Positions 8,270-15,305 of a stretch of DNA of 64,000 bases are shown piece after piece. A program made the translations under genes and the position numbers. The first letter of the stretch is position 1, and the number at the start of each line of letters is the position of its first letter. Source of the DNA: an uncultured Dermabacter sp. (lineage in GTDB: Bacteria; Actinomycetota; Actinomycetes; Actinomycetales; Dermabacteraceae); contig CAMXWV010000012.1 of NCBI GenBank assembly GCA_947252755.1, positions 1 to 64,000 of the forward strand. The letters are read 5' to 3'. The notes under the pieces were generated by a model. That model made no database searches and had not been told where the DNA came from. It saw only the letters and a list, made by a program, of their open reading frames with translations.

Positions 8270-8826
8270 GAACACGCCATCTGGTGAGCCTGACCGTGGC
8301 GTTCGTGTTCGCGGCTGCTCCGGTGGCACTGGCGGACACTGCAGATGGCACCCCCACGCCTGAGCCGCCCACGGAGATCAGCGACTACGAGCCCAATATC
8401 ACCCAGCTGGAGCCCAACATCCATCAGCTGGAAACGAATATCGAGGAGTTCCAGGCCGAAACCAAAGAGGGCAGCACCACAGTGGTGACCCTGAACTCGG
8501 ACATCCTCTTCGACTACGGCTCCAATGAGCTCTCGGATGATGCCAAGAAGCGCATTGCCGACCTCGTCAAGGATGTTCCCCAGGGCGAGACCGTCAAGGT
8601 TGATGGGCATACGGATAACGTTCCCTATGAGCGGGGTAATGACGTCCTGTCTAAAGAGCGCGCTCAGGCTGTTGCCGATGCGATCTCCGAGTCCCGCAGC
8701 GACCTCAACCTCGAAGTGACGGGCCACGGTGATACGAAGCCCATTGAGGCGAATGAGAACGGCGGAGAAGACAACCCTGAAGGGCGCGCGAAGAACCGGC
8801 GCGTGGAGATCCGCTATGACGGATAG
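8266..8826 (+). CDS. Secreted OmpA-family (peptidoglycan-binding) protein
   Basis: The 186-residue product has a signal peptide with likely cleavage after ALA at residue 23. A short Pro/Glu-rich spacer follows, then an OmpA C-terminal domain (about 70-186). Diagnostic motifs are ILFDYGSNELSDDAKKRI, VDGHTDNVP, LSKERAQAV and the terminal NRRVEI. In this family the conserved Asp and Arg bind the diaminopimelate of peptidoglycan. In a Gram-positive cell it should act as a wall-associated protein. It overlaps both the lipoprotein gene and the response regulator gene. Confidence 0.88.
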   Translation: MRTRHLVSLTVAFVFAAAPVALADTADGTPTPEPPTEISDYEPNITQLEPNIHQLETNIEEFQAETKEGSTTVVTLNSDILFDYGSNELSDDAKKRIADLVKDVPQGETVKVDGHTDNVPYERGNDVLSKERAQAVADAISESRSDLNLEVTGHGDTKPIEANENGGEDNPEGRAKNRRVEIRYDG

Positions 8827-9589
8827 CCGCATCCGCTCCCATGCAGCTGGGTCGGCCGGTTCCGCAGAGCCGGCCGATCCAGCGCGTCAGCGCATCCTCC
8901 TGGTGGATGATGATGAGACGATCCGTGAGCACCTAGGTGGAGTGCTTTCGCGCAGCGGTCTTGAGGTGCAGATGGCAGCTGACGGCGCCGAAGCGCTCAT
9001 CACGCTCGATGAGCACCCTCCAGATCTGGTGATCCTGGATGTGATGATGCCGGTGATGGACGGTCGGGAGGCGCTCCGCCGGATTCGGGAGCGCCACGAG
9101 TGGCTGCCCGTCATCCTGCTCACCCAGGTGGGGGAGAGCTTTGAGCGTGCCTCAGCGCTTGACGAGGGCGCTGATGACTACCTCAATAAGCCCTTTGACC
9201 CGCATGAGCTGCTGGCGCGGATCCGCGCGGTGCTGCGCCGAAGCTCCCGCGGCTCCGCCCCGTTGAGCACATCCTCAGCTCTGACCTCCGGTGAGCTGCG
9301 CATCGACCGAACGGCTCGCCGCGTGTTCGTGGACGGCAAGGAGAAGCAGCTCACACCGCGTGCTTTCGCTCTGCTCGAATACCTGATGGCGCACCCTGGT
9401 GAGGTGTTCACCCGCGAGCGGCTGCTGCAGACCGTGTGGGGGTTCGATGCGATCGTCACCACCCGGGCCGTTGACCACCGCATCGCCGAAATTCGTCGGG
9501 TCATTGGAGAGGGCGAAGGAGGAGCGGCCTATATCGAAACGCTGCCGAGCCTTGGCTATCGCTTCGCGCAGCAGGTGGAGCGCTCATGA
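8816..9589 (+). CDS. OmpR/PhoB-family response regulator
   Basis: The 257-residue product has a receiver domain (about 26-140) with the acidic cluster at 31-33, the phospho-acceptor Asp75 in VILDVMMP, Thr103 and Lys125 (NKPF). A winged-helix DNA-binding domain follows (about 160-255; LTPRAFALLEYLMAHPGEV and ALDHRI-type recognition region). The ATG at 8816 lies inside the end of the OmpA gene (11-base overlap). The kinase start overlaps its stop, so the pair is translationally coupled. Targets are unknown; the cassette itself is an obvious candidate. Confidence 0.93.
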   Translation: MTDSRIRSHAAGSAGSAEPADPARQRILLVDDDETIREHLGGVLSRSGLEVQMAADGAEALITLDEHPPDLVILDVMMPVMDGREALRRIRERHEWLPVILLTQVGESFERASALDEGADDYLNKPFDPHELLARIRAVLRRSSRGSAPLSTSSALTSGELRIDRTARRVFVDGKEKQLTPRAFALLEYLMAHPGEVFTRERLLQTVWGFDAIVTTRAVDHRIAEIRRVIGEGEGGAAYIETLPSLGYRFAQQVERS

Positions 9590-10497
9590 AGATTCACCCG
9601 CTCGCAGGAGCCGCATCGCTTGCCGCGCTGCCGCTGCTGCTCGGCCTGGCGGCATCCATTGTGTGGAAGTTGCTGGGGGAGAACCGCGAGCTGTATCTCA
9701 CAGCGCAGCTGGCGTGGCTGCCGTTCACCATCGGTGCGATCCTCACCCTGGCTGCGTTCCCAGCGCTCTGCGCCTGGTGGTATGCGCGCCACACCGTGAA
9801 CCAGGTGCGCCAGGAAACGGTCGCGGAGCTGACCGCCAGCCGCCGCCGGCTCATCGCCCGCCTTGACCATGAGATCAAGAATCCGATTCAGGGGATTCGA
9901 GCCGCCCTTGCCGATGAGCCCTCTGAGCGGCAGCACGCCAGCATCGATGCCCAATCGCGCCGGCTCACCTCACTGCTCAGCGACCTGCGCAAGATCGGGG
10001 AAGTGGAGCACACCCAGCTCGAAGTGACGCAGATCGACCCGTCAACCCTGGTGCACGATGCGATTGAGACGGCGCGGGAGATCCCCGGAGCAAGCGAACG
10101 CACCATCCGCGAATCCCTTCCCACCGCCCCACGGCCACTGCCGCCCATCCGGGGGGACGAGGACCTTCTCTTCCTCTGCCTGGTCAACGTTTTGAGCAAC
10201 GCGGTCAAATACTCCGAGCCGGGAGATGCGATCGAAGTACGCGGGCGCCAGCTGGATGCCGCCATCATGATCGAGGTGGCGGACACCGGCCGCGGCATCG
10301 CTGAGGAGGACATCCCCCTGGTATGGGAGGAGCTTGGCCGTGCCAGTGAGGTGCGCGGCATTGAGGGATCTGGCCTGGGCCTGCCGATGGTGAAGTCGAT
10401 CATCGAACGGCATGGCGGCACCGCGGCGCTGACGTCATGGCACGGCGAAGGAACCTCCGTAAGCCTCACCCTCCCGTTCACGGGTCCTGCTGAATAG
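9586..10497 (+). CDS. Sensor histidine kinase with a minimal sensor region
   Basis: The 303-residue product has two membrane segments (about 8-30 and 43-66) joined by only about a dozen exposed residues, then a HisKA domain with His95 in RLDHEIKNP. The HATPase domain carries the N box NVLSNAVKYS, the G1 box ADTGRGI and the G2 box GSGLGLPM. The lack of an extracellular domain suggests an intramembrane-sensing kinase that reads the membrane or a partner protein, possibly the neighbouring lipoprotein or OmpA protein. The ATG overlaps the regulator's stop. Confidence 0.92.
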   Translation: MKIHPLAGAASLAALPLLLGLAASIVWKLLGENRELYLTAQLAWLPFTIGAILTLAAFPALCAWWYARHTVNQVRQETVAELTASRRRLIARLDHEIKNPIQGIRAALADEPSERQHASIDAQSRRLTSLLSDLRKIGEVEHTQLEVTQIDPSTLVHDAIETAREIPGASERTIRESLPTAPRPLPPIRGDEDLLFLCLVNVLSNAVKYSEPGDAIEVRGRQLDAAIMIEVADTGRGIAEEDIPLVWEELGRASEVRGIEGSGLGLPMVKSIIERHGGTAALTSWHGEGTSVSLTLPFTGPAE

Positions 10498-10579
10498 ACG
10501 CGCAGTACCCCCGCTGCCGGCTCCTGGCAGCGCCCGGCTCAGCGAGACCAAGCACACACGACCGCCGCATCCCGGCCCC

Positions 10580-10608
10580 TTACCAAGACCACGTGCGTGC
10601 CGTAGACT
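10580..10608 (+). promoter_or_regulatory. Promoter candidate for the spc operon
   Basis: TTACCA at 10580-10585 and TAGACT at 10603-10608 are separated by 17 bases. Both are acceptable housekeeping-sigma elements for an actinobacterium. The position upstream of a long leader to rplN supports the call. Confidence 0.55.
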
Positions 10609-10680
10609 AGACGGGTTGCTGTGTGGACGCACCCGGTGGGCCTACAGGCCTGCAGGAGGTGCCACTGAGCACAGGACCCG

Positions 10681-10766
10681 GTCCTCGGGCCCCGTGAGGG
10701 ACCCATCCCAGCCGGAGACCTTGCATCGCCGATCGGCAGTGCCTGAGTCCGGTTCGGGGTTTTTTG
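10681..10766 (+). promoter_or_regulatory. Possible attenuator in the rplN leader
   Basis: GGTCCTC near 10681 can pair with GAGGGACC near 10696 (one bulge). A GC-rich stretch ending in CCGGTTCGGGG then runs directly into six T. This resembles an intrinsic terminator inside a leader, as expected for attenuation of ribosomal protein genes. Pairing immediately before the T-run is weak by eye, so the call is tentative. Confidence 0.3.
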
Positions 10767-10907
10767 ATGCCCGGGAACTGGAACCCGCTGCGCTCCACGT
10801 GAGCGCGGAGGAAAACAAGTCCGATATCCGTTCCGCAAGGCTCATCTGACCGCCCAGCCCACCGGCCGGGCGCAGGAGAGAACCGGCGAGACGCAAGGAG
10901 AACGTTA

Positions 10908-11276
10908 GTGATTCAGCAGGAGTCGCGACTCAAGGTCGCCGACAACACCGGTGCAAAGGAGATCCTCTGCATCCGTGTTCTCGGCGGTTCCGGTCGCCGT
11001 TACGCCGGCATTGGCGACAAGATCGTTGCCACCGTGAAGGATGCCATTCCTGGCGGCAACGTCAAGAAGGGGGACATCGTGAAGGCGGTAGTGGTCCGCA
11101 CCACGAAGGAAGTCCGCCGTGCCGATGGTTCCTACATCCGCTTCGATGAAAACGCAGCCGTCATCCTCAAGAACGACGGTGAGCCGCGCGGCACCCGCAT
11201 CTTCGGCCCCGTGGGCCGTGAGCTGCGCGACCGCCGGTTCATGAAGATCATCTCGCTGGCACCGGAGGTGCTGTGA
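10908..11276 (+). CDS. rplN: 50S ribosomal protein L14
   Basis: The 122-residue product begins with a GTG start and reads IQQESRLKVADNTGAKEILCIRVLGGS, the L14 signature, and it is full length. L14 forms part of an intersubunit bridge and the RsfS silencing site. A strong AAGGAGAAC lies upstream. It is the first gene of the spc operon, here 3.5 kb away from rpsQ. Confidence 0.97.
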   Translation: MIQQESRLKVADNTGAKEILCIRVLGGSGRRYAGIGDKIVATVKDAIPGGNVKKGDIVKAVVVRTTKEVRRADGSYIRFDENAAVILKNDGEPRGTRIFGPVGRELRDRRFMKIISLAPEVL

Positions 11277-11277
11277 C

Positions 11278-11694
11278 ATGGCAAAGATGAAGATCAAGAA
11301 GGGTGACCTGGTTCAGGTCATCACCGGGCGCACCAGCGATGCAGACAAGATCGCAGCCCGCAACAAGACCCGCGCTGAGAAGGGCAAAGCCGAGCTCACC
11401 GCTGGTGACAAGGGCAAGCAGGGCCGCGTGCTCCAGGTGTTCCCTGACACGCAGCGCGTGGTGGTGGAAGGCGTCAACCGCGTGACCCGCCACCTCAAGC
11501 CGGGCATGAACGGCCAGGCCGGCGGCATCGACCAGATCGAGGCCCCGATCCACGTCTCGAAGGTCATGCTGGTGGACCCCGAGGACAACAAGCCGACCCG
11601 CGTCGGCTTCCGTGAAGAGACGGTTGAGCTGGAGAACGGCCGCACCAAGACGGTGCGCGTGCGCTACTCCAAGCGCTCCGGGAAGGACATCTGA
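11278..11694 (+). CDS. rplX: 50S ribosomal protein L24 with an internal insertion
   Basis: The 138-residue product starts MAKMKIKKGDLVQVITGR and ends with the usual L24 C-terminal strands (TRVGFREE, then RYSKRSGKDI). The KOW motif normally runs on directly as GKDKGKxG. Here about 22 Lys/Ala/Glu-rich residues are inserted between ITGR and GDKGKQGRV (about 19-42). L24 starts 50S assembly and lies at the tunnel exit. Its stop overlaps the start of rplE. Confidence 0.95.
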   Translation: MAKMKIKKGDLVQVITGRTSDADKIAARNKTRAEKGKAELTAGDKGKQGRVLQVFPDTQRVVVEGVNRVTRHLKPGMNGQAGGIDQIEAPIHVSKVMLVDPEDNKPTRVGFREETVELENGRTKTVRVRYSKRSGKDI

Positions 11695-12260
11695 TGGCAG
11701 AGACGAACCAGAAGACCGCCCCGCGTCTCAAGCAGCAGTACCAGGAGAGCATCAAGTCCGCTCTCCAGGAGCAGTTCGAGTACCCGAACGTCATGCTCAT
11801 CCCCGGCCTCACCAAAGTTGTGGTGAACATGGGCGTGGGCGAAGCAGCGCGCGACTCCAAGGTGATCGACGGTGCGATCAAGGATCTCACCACCATCACC
11901 GGCCAGAAGCCGGTCGTGACCAAGGCCCGCAAGTCCATTGCGCAGTTCAAGCTGCGTGAGGGCATGCCGATCGGTGCGCATGTGACCCTGCGCGGCGACC
12001 GCATGTGGGAGTTCCTTGACCGCCTGATCTCCACGGCTCTTCCGCGCATCCGCGACTTCCGCGGCCTGTCGCCGAAGCAGTTCGACGGTGCTGGCAACTA
12101 CACTTTCGGCCTCTCGGAGCAGGTCATGTTCCACGAGATCGATCAGGATCAGATTGACCGGATCCGCGGCATGGACATCACGATCGTGACCACCGCGAAG
12201 ACCGACGACGAGGGACGCGCGCTGCTCAAGGCGCTCGGCTTCCCGTTCAAGGAGAACTGA
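11694..12260 (+). CDS. rplE: 50S ribosomal protein L5
   Basis: The 188-residue product contains KVVVNMGVGEAARDSK, TGQKPVVTKARKSIAQFKLREGMPIGAHVTLRG and GMDITIVTTAKTDDEGRALL, all typical of L5, which binds 5S rRNA and contacts P-site tRNA. The start overlaps the rplX stop (TGATG). Confidence 0.97.
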   Translation: MAETNQKTAPRLKQQYQESIKSALQEQFEYPNVMLIPGLTKVVVNMGVGEAARDSKVIDGAIKDLTTITGQKPVVTKARKSIAQFKLREGMPIGAHVTLRGDRMWEFLDRLISTALPRIRDFRGLSPKQFDGAGNYTFGLSEQVMFHEIDQDQIDRIRGMDITIVTTAKTDDEGRALLKALGFPFKEN

Positions 12261-12261
12261 T

Positions 12262-12447
12262 ATGGCCAAGACAGCGCTTATCAACAAGCAGCAGCGCAAG
12301 CCGAAGTTCAAGGTGCGCGCATACACCCGGTGCCAGCGCTGCGGACGTCCGCACTCTGTGTACCGCAAGTTCGGTCTCTGCCGAGTCTGCCTGCGCGAGC
12401 TCGCCCATCGCGGTGAGCTGCCCGGCGTGACGAAGAGCAGCTGGTAA
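12262..12447 (+). CDS. rpsZ: 30S ribosomal protein S14, zinc-binding short form
   Basis: The 61-residue product is the type Z form with two CxxC pairs (CQRCGRPHSVYRKFGLCRVC), which bind structural zinc. The short form is usual in this position in actinobacteria, which may also encode a longer zinc-free paralogue elsewhere. It begins one base after the rplE stop. Confidence 0.97.
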   Translation: MAKTALINKQQRKPKFKVRAYTRCQRCGRPHSVYRKFGLCRVCLRELAHRGELPGVTKSSW

Positions 12448-12503
12448 GGACGATCGCCACAGGTCCCTGACAGGGAAACCACGGTGAGAAAGAAGCATTC
12501 GAC

Positions 12504-12905
12504 ATGACAATGACTGATCCGATCGCGGACATGCTCACGCGGATTCGTAACGCCTCCGGTGCGTTTCACGAAGACGTCACCATGCCGTACTCGAACTTGA
12601 AGTCTCGCATCGCCGAGATCCTCAAGGCCGAGGGATACATCAACGACTGGCGCGAGGAAGAGGCCGAGGTCGGCAAGAACCTCGTCGTCACCCTCAAGTA
12701 CAACCACCAGGCTCGCGAGCGCGCAATCTCCGGAGTGCGCCGCATCTCCAAGCCGGGCCTGCGGGTCTACGCAAAGTCCACCAACCTGCCCAAGGTGCTC
12801 GGCGGCCTGGGCGTGGCGATCCTGTCCACGTCCTCCGGCCTCCTCACCGATAAGCAGGCAGCACAGAAGGGCGTGGGTGGGGAAGTCCTCGCCTACGTCT
12901 GGTAA
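12504..12905 (+). CDS. rpsH: 30S ribosomal protein S8
   Basis: The 133-residue product reads MTDPIADMLTRIRNAS near the start and ends STSSGLLTDKQAAQKGVGGEVLAYVW, the S8 C-terminal signature. S8 binds the central domain of 16S rRNA and represses the spc operon in Escherichia coli. Two ATG codons are possible, at 12504 and 12510; the first is better spaced from GAGAAAGAAG. Confidence 0.97.
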   Translation: MTMTDPIADMLTRIRNASGAFHEDVTMPYSNLKSRIAEILKAEGYINDWREEEAEVGKNLVVTLKYNHQARERAISGVRRISKPGLRVYAKSTNLPKVLGGLGVAILSTSSGLLTDKQAAQKGVGGEVLAYVW

Positions 12906-12925
12906 CCGGAAAGGAGAACCGAACA

Positions 12926-13468
12926 GTGTCTCGAATTGGACGACTTCCGGTTTCCGTGCCGGCTTCCGTCACCGGTGTGACGATCGACGGCCAGCGCGTG
13001 CAGATCGCCGGCCCCAAGGGCGAACTCAGCTACGATGTCCCGGCTCCGCTGAGCATCGAGCGTGCAGAGGACGGCACCATCACGGTGACCCGCCCCGATG
13101 ACGAGCGTGAAACGCGGTCGCTGCACGGCCTGGCTCGCACCCTCATCAACAACATGGTCATCGGTGTGACCGAGGGCTTCACCAAGAAGCTCGAGATCCA
13201 CGGCACCGGTTACCGTGTCATCGCCAAGGGCTCAGACCTTGAGTTCAACCTGGGCTTCTCCCACCCGATTCTTGTGAAGGCGCCCACCGGCATCACCTTC
13301 ACTGTGGAGGGTCCCACCAAGTTCTCGGTCTCGGGCTACGACAAGCAGCTGGTCGGTGAGACCGCCGCCAAGATCCGCAAGCTTCGCAAGCCTGAGCCCT
13401 ACAAGGGCAAGGGCGTGCGTTACGCGGACGAGACCGTGCTGCGCAAGGCCGGAAAGGCTGGTAAGTGA
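12926..13468 (+). CDS. rplF: 50S ribosomal protein L6
   Basis: The 180-residue product begins with GTG and reads SRIGRLPVSVPASVTGVTIDG, with the C-terminal RKPEPYKGKGVRYADE motif typical of L6. L6 lies near the factor-binding stalk base. The ribosome-binding site is AAGGAGAAC. Confidence 0.97.
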   Translation: MSRIGRLPVSVPASVTGVTIDGQRVQIAGPKGELSYDVPAPLSIERAEDGTITVTRPDDERETRSLHGLARTLINNMVIGVTEGFTKKLEIHGTGYRVIAKGSDLEFNLGFSHPILVKAPTGITFTVEGPTKFSVSGYDKQLVGETAAKIRKLRKPEPYKGKGVRYADETVLRKAGKAGK

Positions 13469-13470
13469 TT

Positions 13471-13857
13471 ATGGGTTTCGCTGAGAAGCACACCCGCGGT
13501 GACCGCAACTCCCGCGTCCGCGCACGCGGCCGTCGTCACCTGCGCCTGCGCCGTCGCATCGTCGGCACGGCTGAGCGTCCGCGCCTGGTCGTCACCCGTT
13601 CCTCGCGTCACGTCTTCGTTCAGGTTGTGGACGATGCCAGGGGCCACACCCTGGCATCCGCCTCGACCATGGAGGCAGACCTGCGCGCAGACGGCGGCAC
13701 CAAGTCCGAGAAGGCTAAGAAGGTGGGCGCCCTGGTGGGCGAGCGCGCCAAGGCCGCCGGTGTCGACGCGGTCGTCTTCGACCGCGGCGGTAATAAGTAC
13801 CACGGTCGCGTGGCCGCCGTCGCCGACGGTGCCCGCGAGGCCGGTCTGACTCTGTGA
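13471..13857 (+). CDS. rplR: 50S ribosomal protein L18
   Basis: The 128-residue product has the basic N-terminus and the core TAERPRLVVTRSSRHVFVQVVDDARG, followed by VVFDRGGNKYHGRVAAVADGAREAGL, matching L18, a 5S rRNA binder. A GTG two codons upstream overlaps the rplF stop and is an alternative start. Confidence 0.95.
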   Translation: MGFAEKHTRGDRNSRVRARGRRHLRLRRRIVGTAERPRLVVTRSSRHVFVQVVDDARGHTLASASTMEADLRADGGTKSEKAKKVGALVGERAKAAGVDAVVFDRGGNKYHGRVAAVADGAREAGLTL

Positions 13858-13890
13858 CCACTCCGGACATAGGACGAGAAGAGGATTAAT

Positions 13891-14571
13891 ATGGCTGCAC
13901 AGCAGCGCAACAACGGTCCCGCCGCCTCCGGCCGGAGGGGCGAGAACGAAGAGAACCGCGGTCGCGGAGGCGACCGTCAGGGCGGCCGTCGCGGAGACCG
14001 CGGCGGGCGTCAGGAAGAGAAGTCGGCATTCGTCGAGCGTGTTGTCCACATCAACCGCGTGTCCAAGGTCGTCAAGGGCGGCCGCCGCTTCGCCTTCACC
14101 GCTCTCGTGGTGGTGGGCGATGGCGATGGCACCGTGGGCGTGGGCTACGGCAAGGCGAAGGAAGTGCCGGCCGCCATTTCCAAGGGTGTTGAGGAAGCGA
14201 AGAAGAACTTCTTCCGCGTTCCGCGCATCAAGGGCACGATCGTTCACCCGGTTCAGGGTGAGGACGCAGCCGGCGTGGTGTTCATGCGTCCGGCAGCCCC
14301 GGGTACCGGTGTGATCGCCGGCGGTCCGGTGCGTGCAGTGCTCGAATGCGCAGGCGTGCATGACGTGCTGACCAAGTCGCTCGGCTCTTCCAACGCGCTC
14401 AACATCGTCCGCGCAGCCGTGAACGCTCTCCAGCAGCTTGAAGAGCCGGAGGCGGTTGCAGCCCGCCGCGGTCTTCCGCTGGAGGACGTTGTTCCCGGCT
14501 ACCTGCTGCGCGCACAGGCCGAAGGCCGTGCCGCTGCTCGCGCCGCGCGTGAAGAGAAGGTAGGTGCCTGA
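13891..14571 (+). CDS. rpsE: 30S ribosomal protein S5
   Basis: The 226-residue product has an Arg/Gly-rich N-terminal extension of about 45 residues, then the S5 dsRBD-like domain (VERVVHINRVSKVVKGGRR) and C-terminal domain (GGPVRAVLECAGVHDVLTKSLGSSNALNIV). S5 helps control decoding fidelity. Its stop overlaps the start of rpmD. Confidence 0.96.
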   Translation: MAAQQRNNGPAASGRRGENEENRGRGGDRQGGRRGDRGGRQEEKSAFVERVVHINRVSKVVKGGRRFAFTALVVVGDGDGTVGVGYGKAKEVPAAISKGVEEAKKNFFRVPRIKGTIVHPVQGEDAAGVVFMRPAAPGTGVIAGGPVRAVLECAGVHDVLTKSLGSSNALNIVRAAVNALQQLEEPEAVAARRGLPLEDVVPGYLLRAQAEGRAAARAAREEKVGA

Positions 14572-14750
14572 TGCAGCTCAAGGTGACTCAGGTCAAGTCT
14601 GTTATCGGCGGCAACCGCACCCAGCGTGAAACCGTGCGCGGCCTCGGCCTCAAGCGCATCGGTGACGTTGTGGTGAAGGAAGACCGTCCCGAGATCCGCG
14701 GCATGATCAATGTCGTCCGTCACCTGGTGACGGTGGAAGAGGTGGACTGA
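14571..14750 (+). CDS. rpmD: 50S ribosomal protein L30
   Basis: This 59-residue gene reads MQLKVTQVKSVIGGNRTQRE, then TVRGLGLKRIGDVVVKEDRP, and ends VVRHLVTVEEVD, a complete L30. The ATG overlaps the rpsE stop (TGATG) and rplO begins three bases after its stop. Confidence 0.96.
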   Translation: MQLKVTQVKSVIGGNRTQRETVRGLGLKRIGDVVVKEDRPEIRGMINVVRHLVTVEEVD

Positions 14751-14753
14751 TCC

Positions 14754-15203
14754 ATGGCGAATGAACCGCTGAAGCTCCATGACCTTCGCCCCGCAGCGGG
14801 CGCGAAGACCGCCCGCACCCGCGTGGGCCGTGGTGAGGCATCCAAGGGCAAGACCGCAGGCCGTGGCACCAAGGGCACGAAGGCCCGCTACCAGGTGCCG
14901 GCTGGCTTCGAAGGCGGCCAGACCCCGATGCATCGCCGTCTGCCCAAGCTGCGCGGCTTCAACAACAAGTTCAAGGTGACCTACCAGGTTGTGAACCTGG
15001 CGGCCCTGCAGGAGCTGTTCCCCGAGGGTGGCACCGTGGCTGTTGAAGACCTCGTTGCCAAGGGCGCAGTGCGCAAGAACCAGCCCGTGAAGGTGCTCGG
15101 TGACGGCGAGCTGTCCGTGAAGCTCAACGTGACCGCGCAGAAGTTCTCTGCATCGGCCGTTGAGAAGATCGAGGCCGCTGGCGGCTCGGTGACGGTGGCC
15201 TGA
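14754..15203 (+). CDS. rplO: 50S ribosomal protein L15
   Basis: The 149-residue product has LKLHDLRPAAGAKTARTRVGRGEASKGKTAGRGTKG, spread over residues 5-40, and the KLRGFNNKFKVTYQVVNLA region, typical of L15, a late assembly protein. It is the last gene before the terminator-promoter element at 15230-15272. Confidence 0.96.
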   Translation: MANEPLKLHDLRPAAGAKTARTRVGRGEASKGKTAGRGTKGTKARYQVPAGFEGGQTPMHRRLPKLRGFNNKFKVTYQVVNLAALQELFPEGGTVAVEDLVAKGAVRKNQPVKVLGDGELSVKLNVTAQKFSASAVEKIEAAGGSVTVA

Positions 15204-15229
15204 CCCCGTTCCGTGCACGTCACGCATCT

Positions 15230-15259
15230 TTGACGAGGCACCGCGGCCCAGAATAGTCT
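15230..15259 (+). promoter_or_regulatory. Promoter candidate for secY-adk-map
   Basis: TTGACG (15230-15235) and TAGTCT (15254-15259) are separated by 18 bases. The -10 element falls in the loop and first arm base of the rplO terminator hairpin, so the same 43 bases appear to end one operon and start the next. The secY start lies 47 bases further on. Confidence 0.6.
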
Positions 15260-15272
15260 GGGCCGCGGTGCC
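15237..15272 (+). terminator. Terminator after rplO
   Basis: A perfect 14-base stem (GGCACCGCGGCCCA at 15237-15250 with its complement at 15259-15272) has an eight-base loop and is followed by TTCTTCC. It lies 33 bases after the rplO stop. Confidence 0.8.
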
Positions 15273-15305
15273 TTCTTCCATTCCGGCATCACTAGGAGGC
15301 TCCGG

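Larger units (their letters stand above)
10498..10907 (+). other. Intergenic region and leader of the spc operon
   Basis: This 410-base gap holds a promoter candidate at 10580-10608 and a structured leader of roughly 290 bases, with a stem-loop near 10681-10710 and a run of six T at 10760-10765. Near rplN it has a CCGGCCGGGCG stretch and an AAGGAGAAC ribosome-binding site. No open frame in it looks coding. Confidence 0.55.

Noticed and set aside
7442..10907. Recent horizontal insertion into the ribosomal locus
   Set aside because: GC content and codon use match the neighbours, and no transposase, integrase or direct repeats flank the cassette. A break at this position is also known from other actinobacteria.
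15230..15272. Riboswitch ahead of secY
   Set aside because: The hairpin is a simple perfect terminator, and no aptamer-like conserved structure is visible in the short space before secY.
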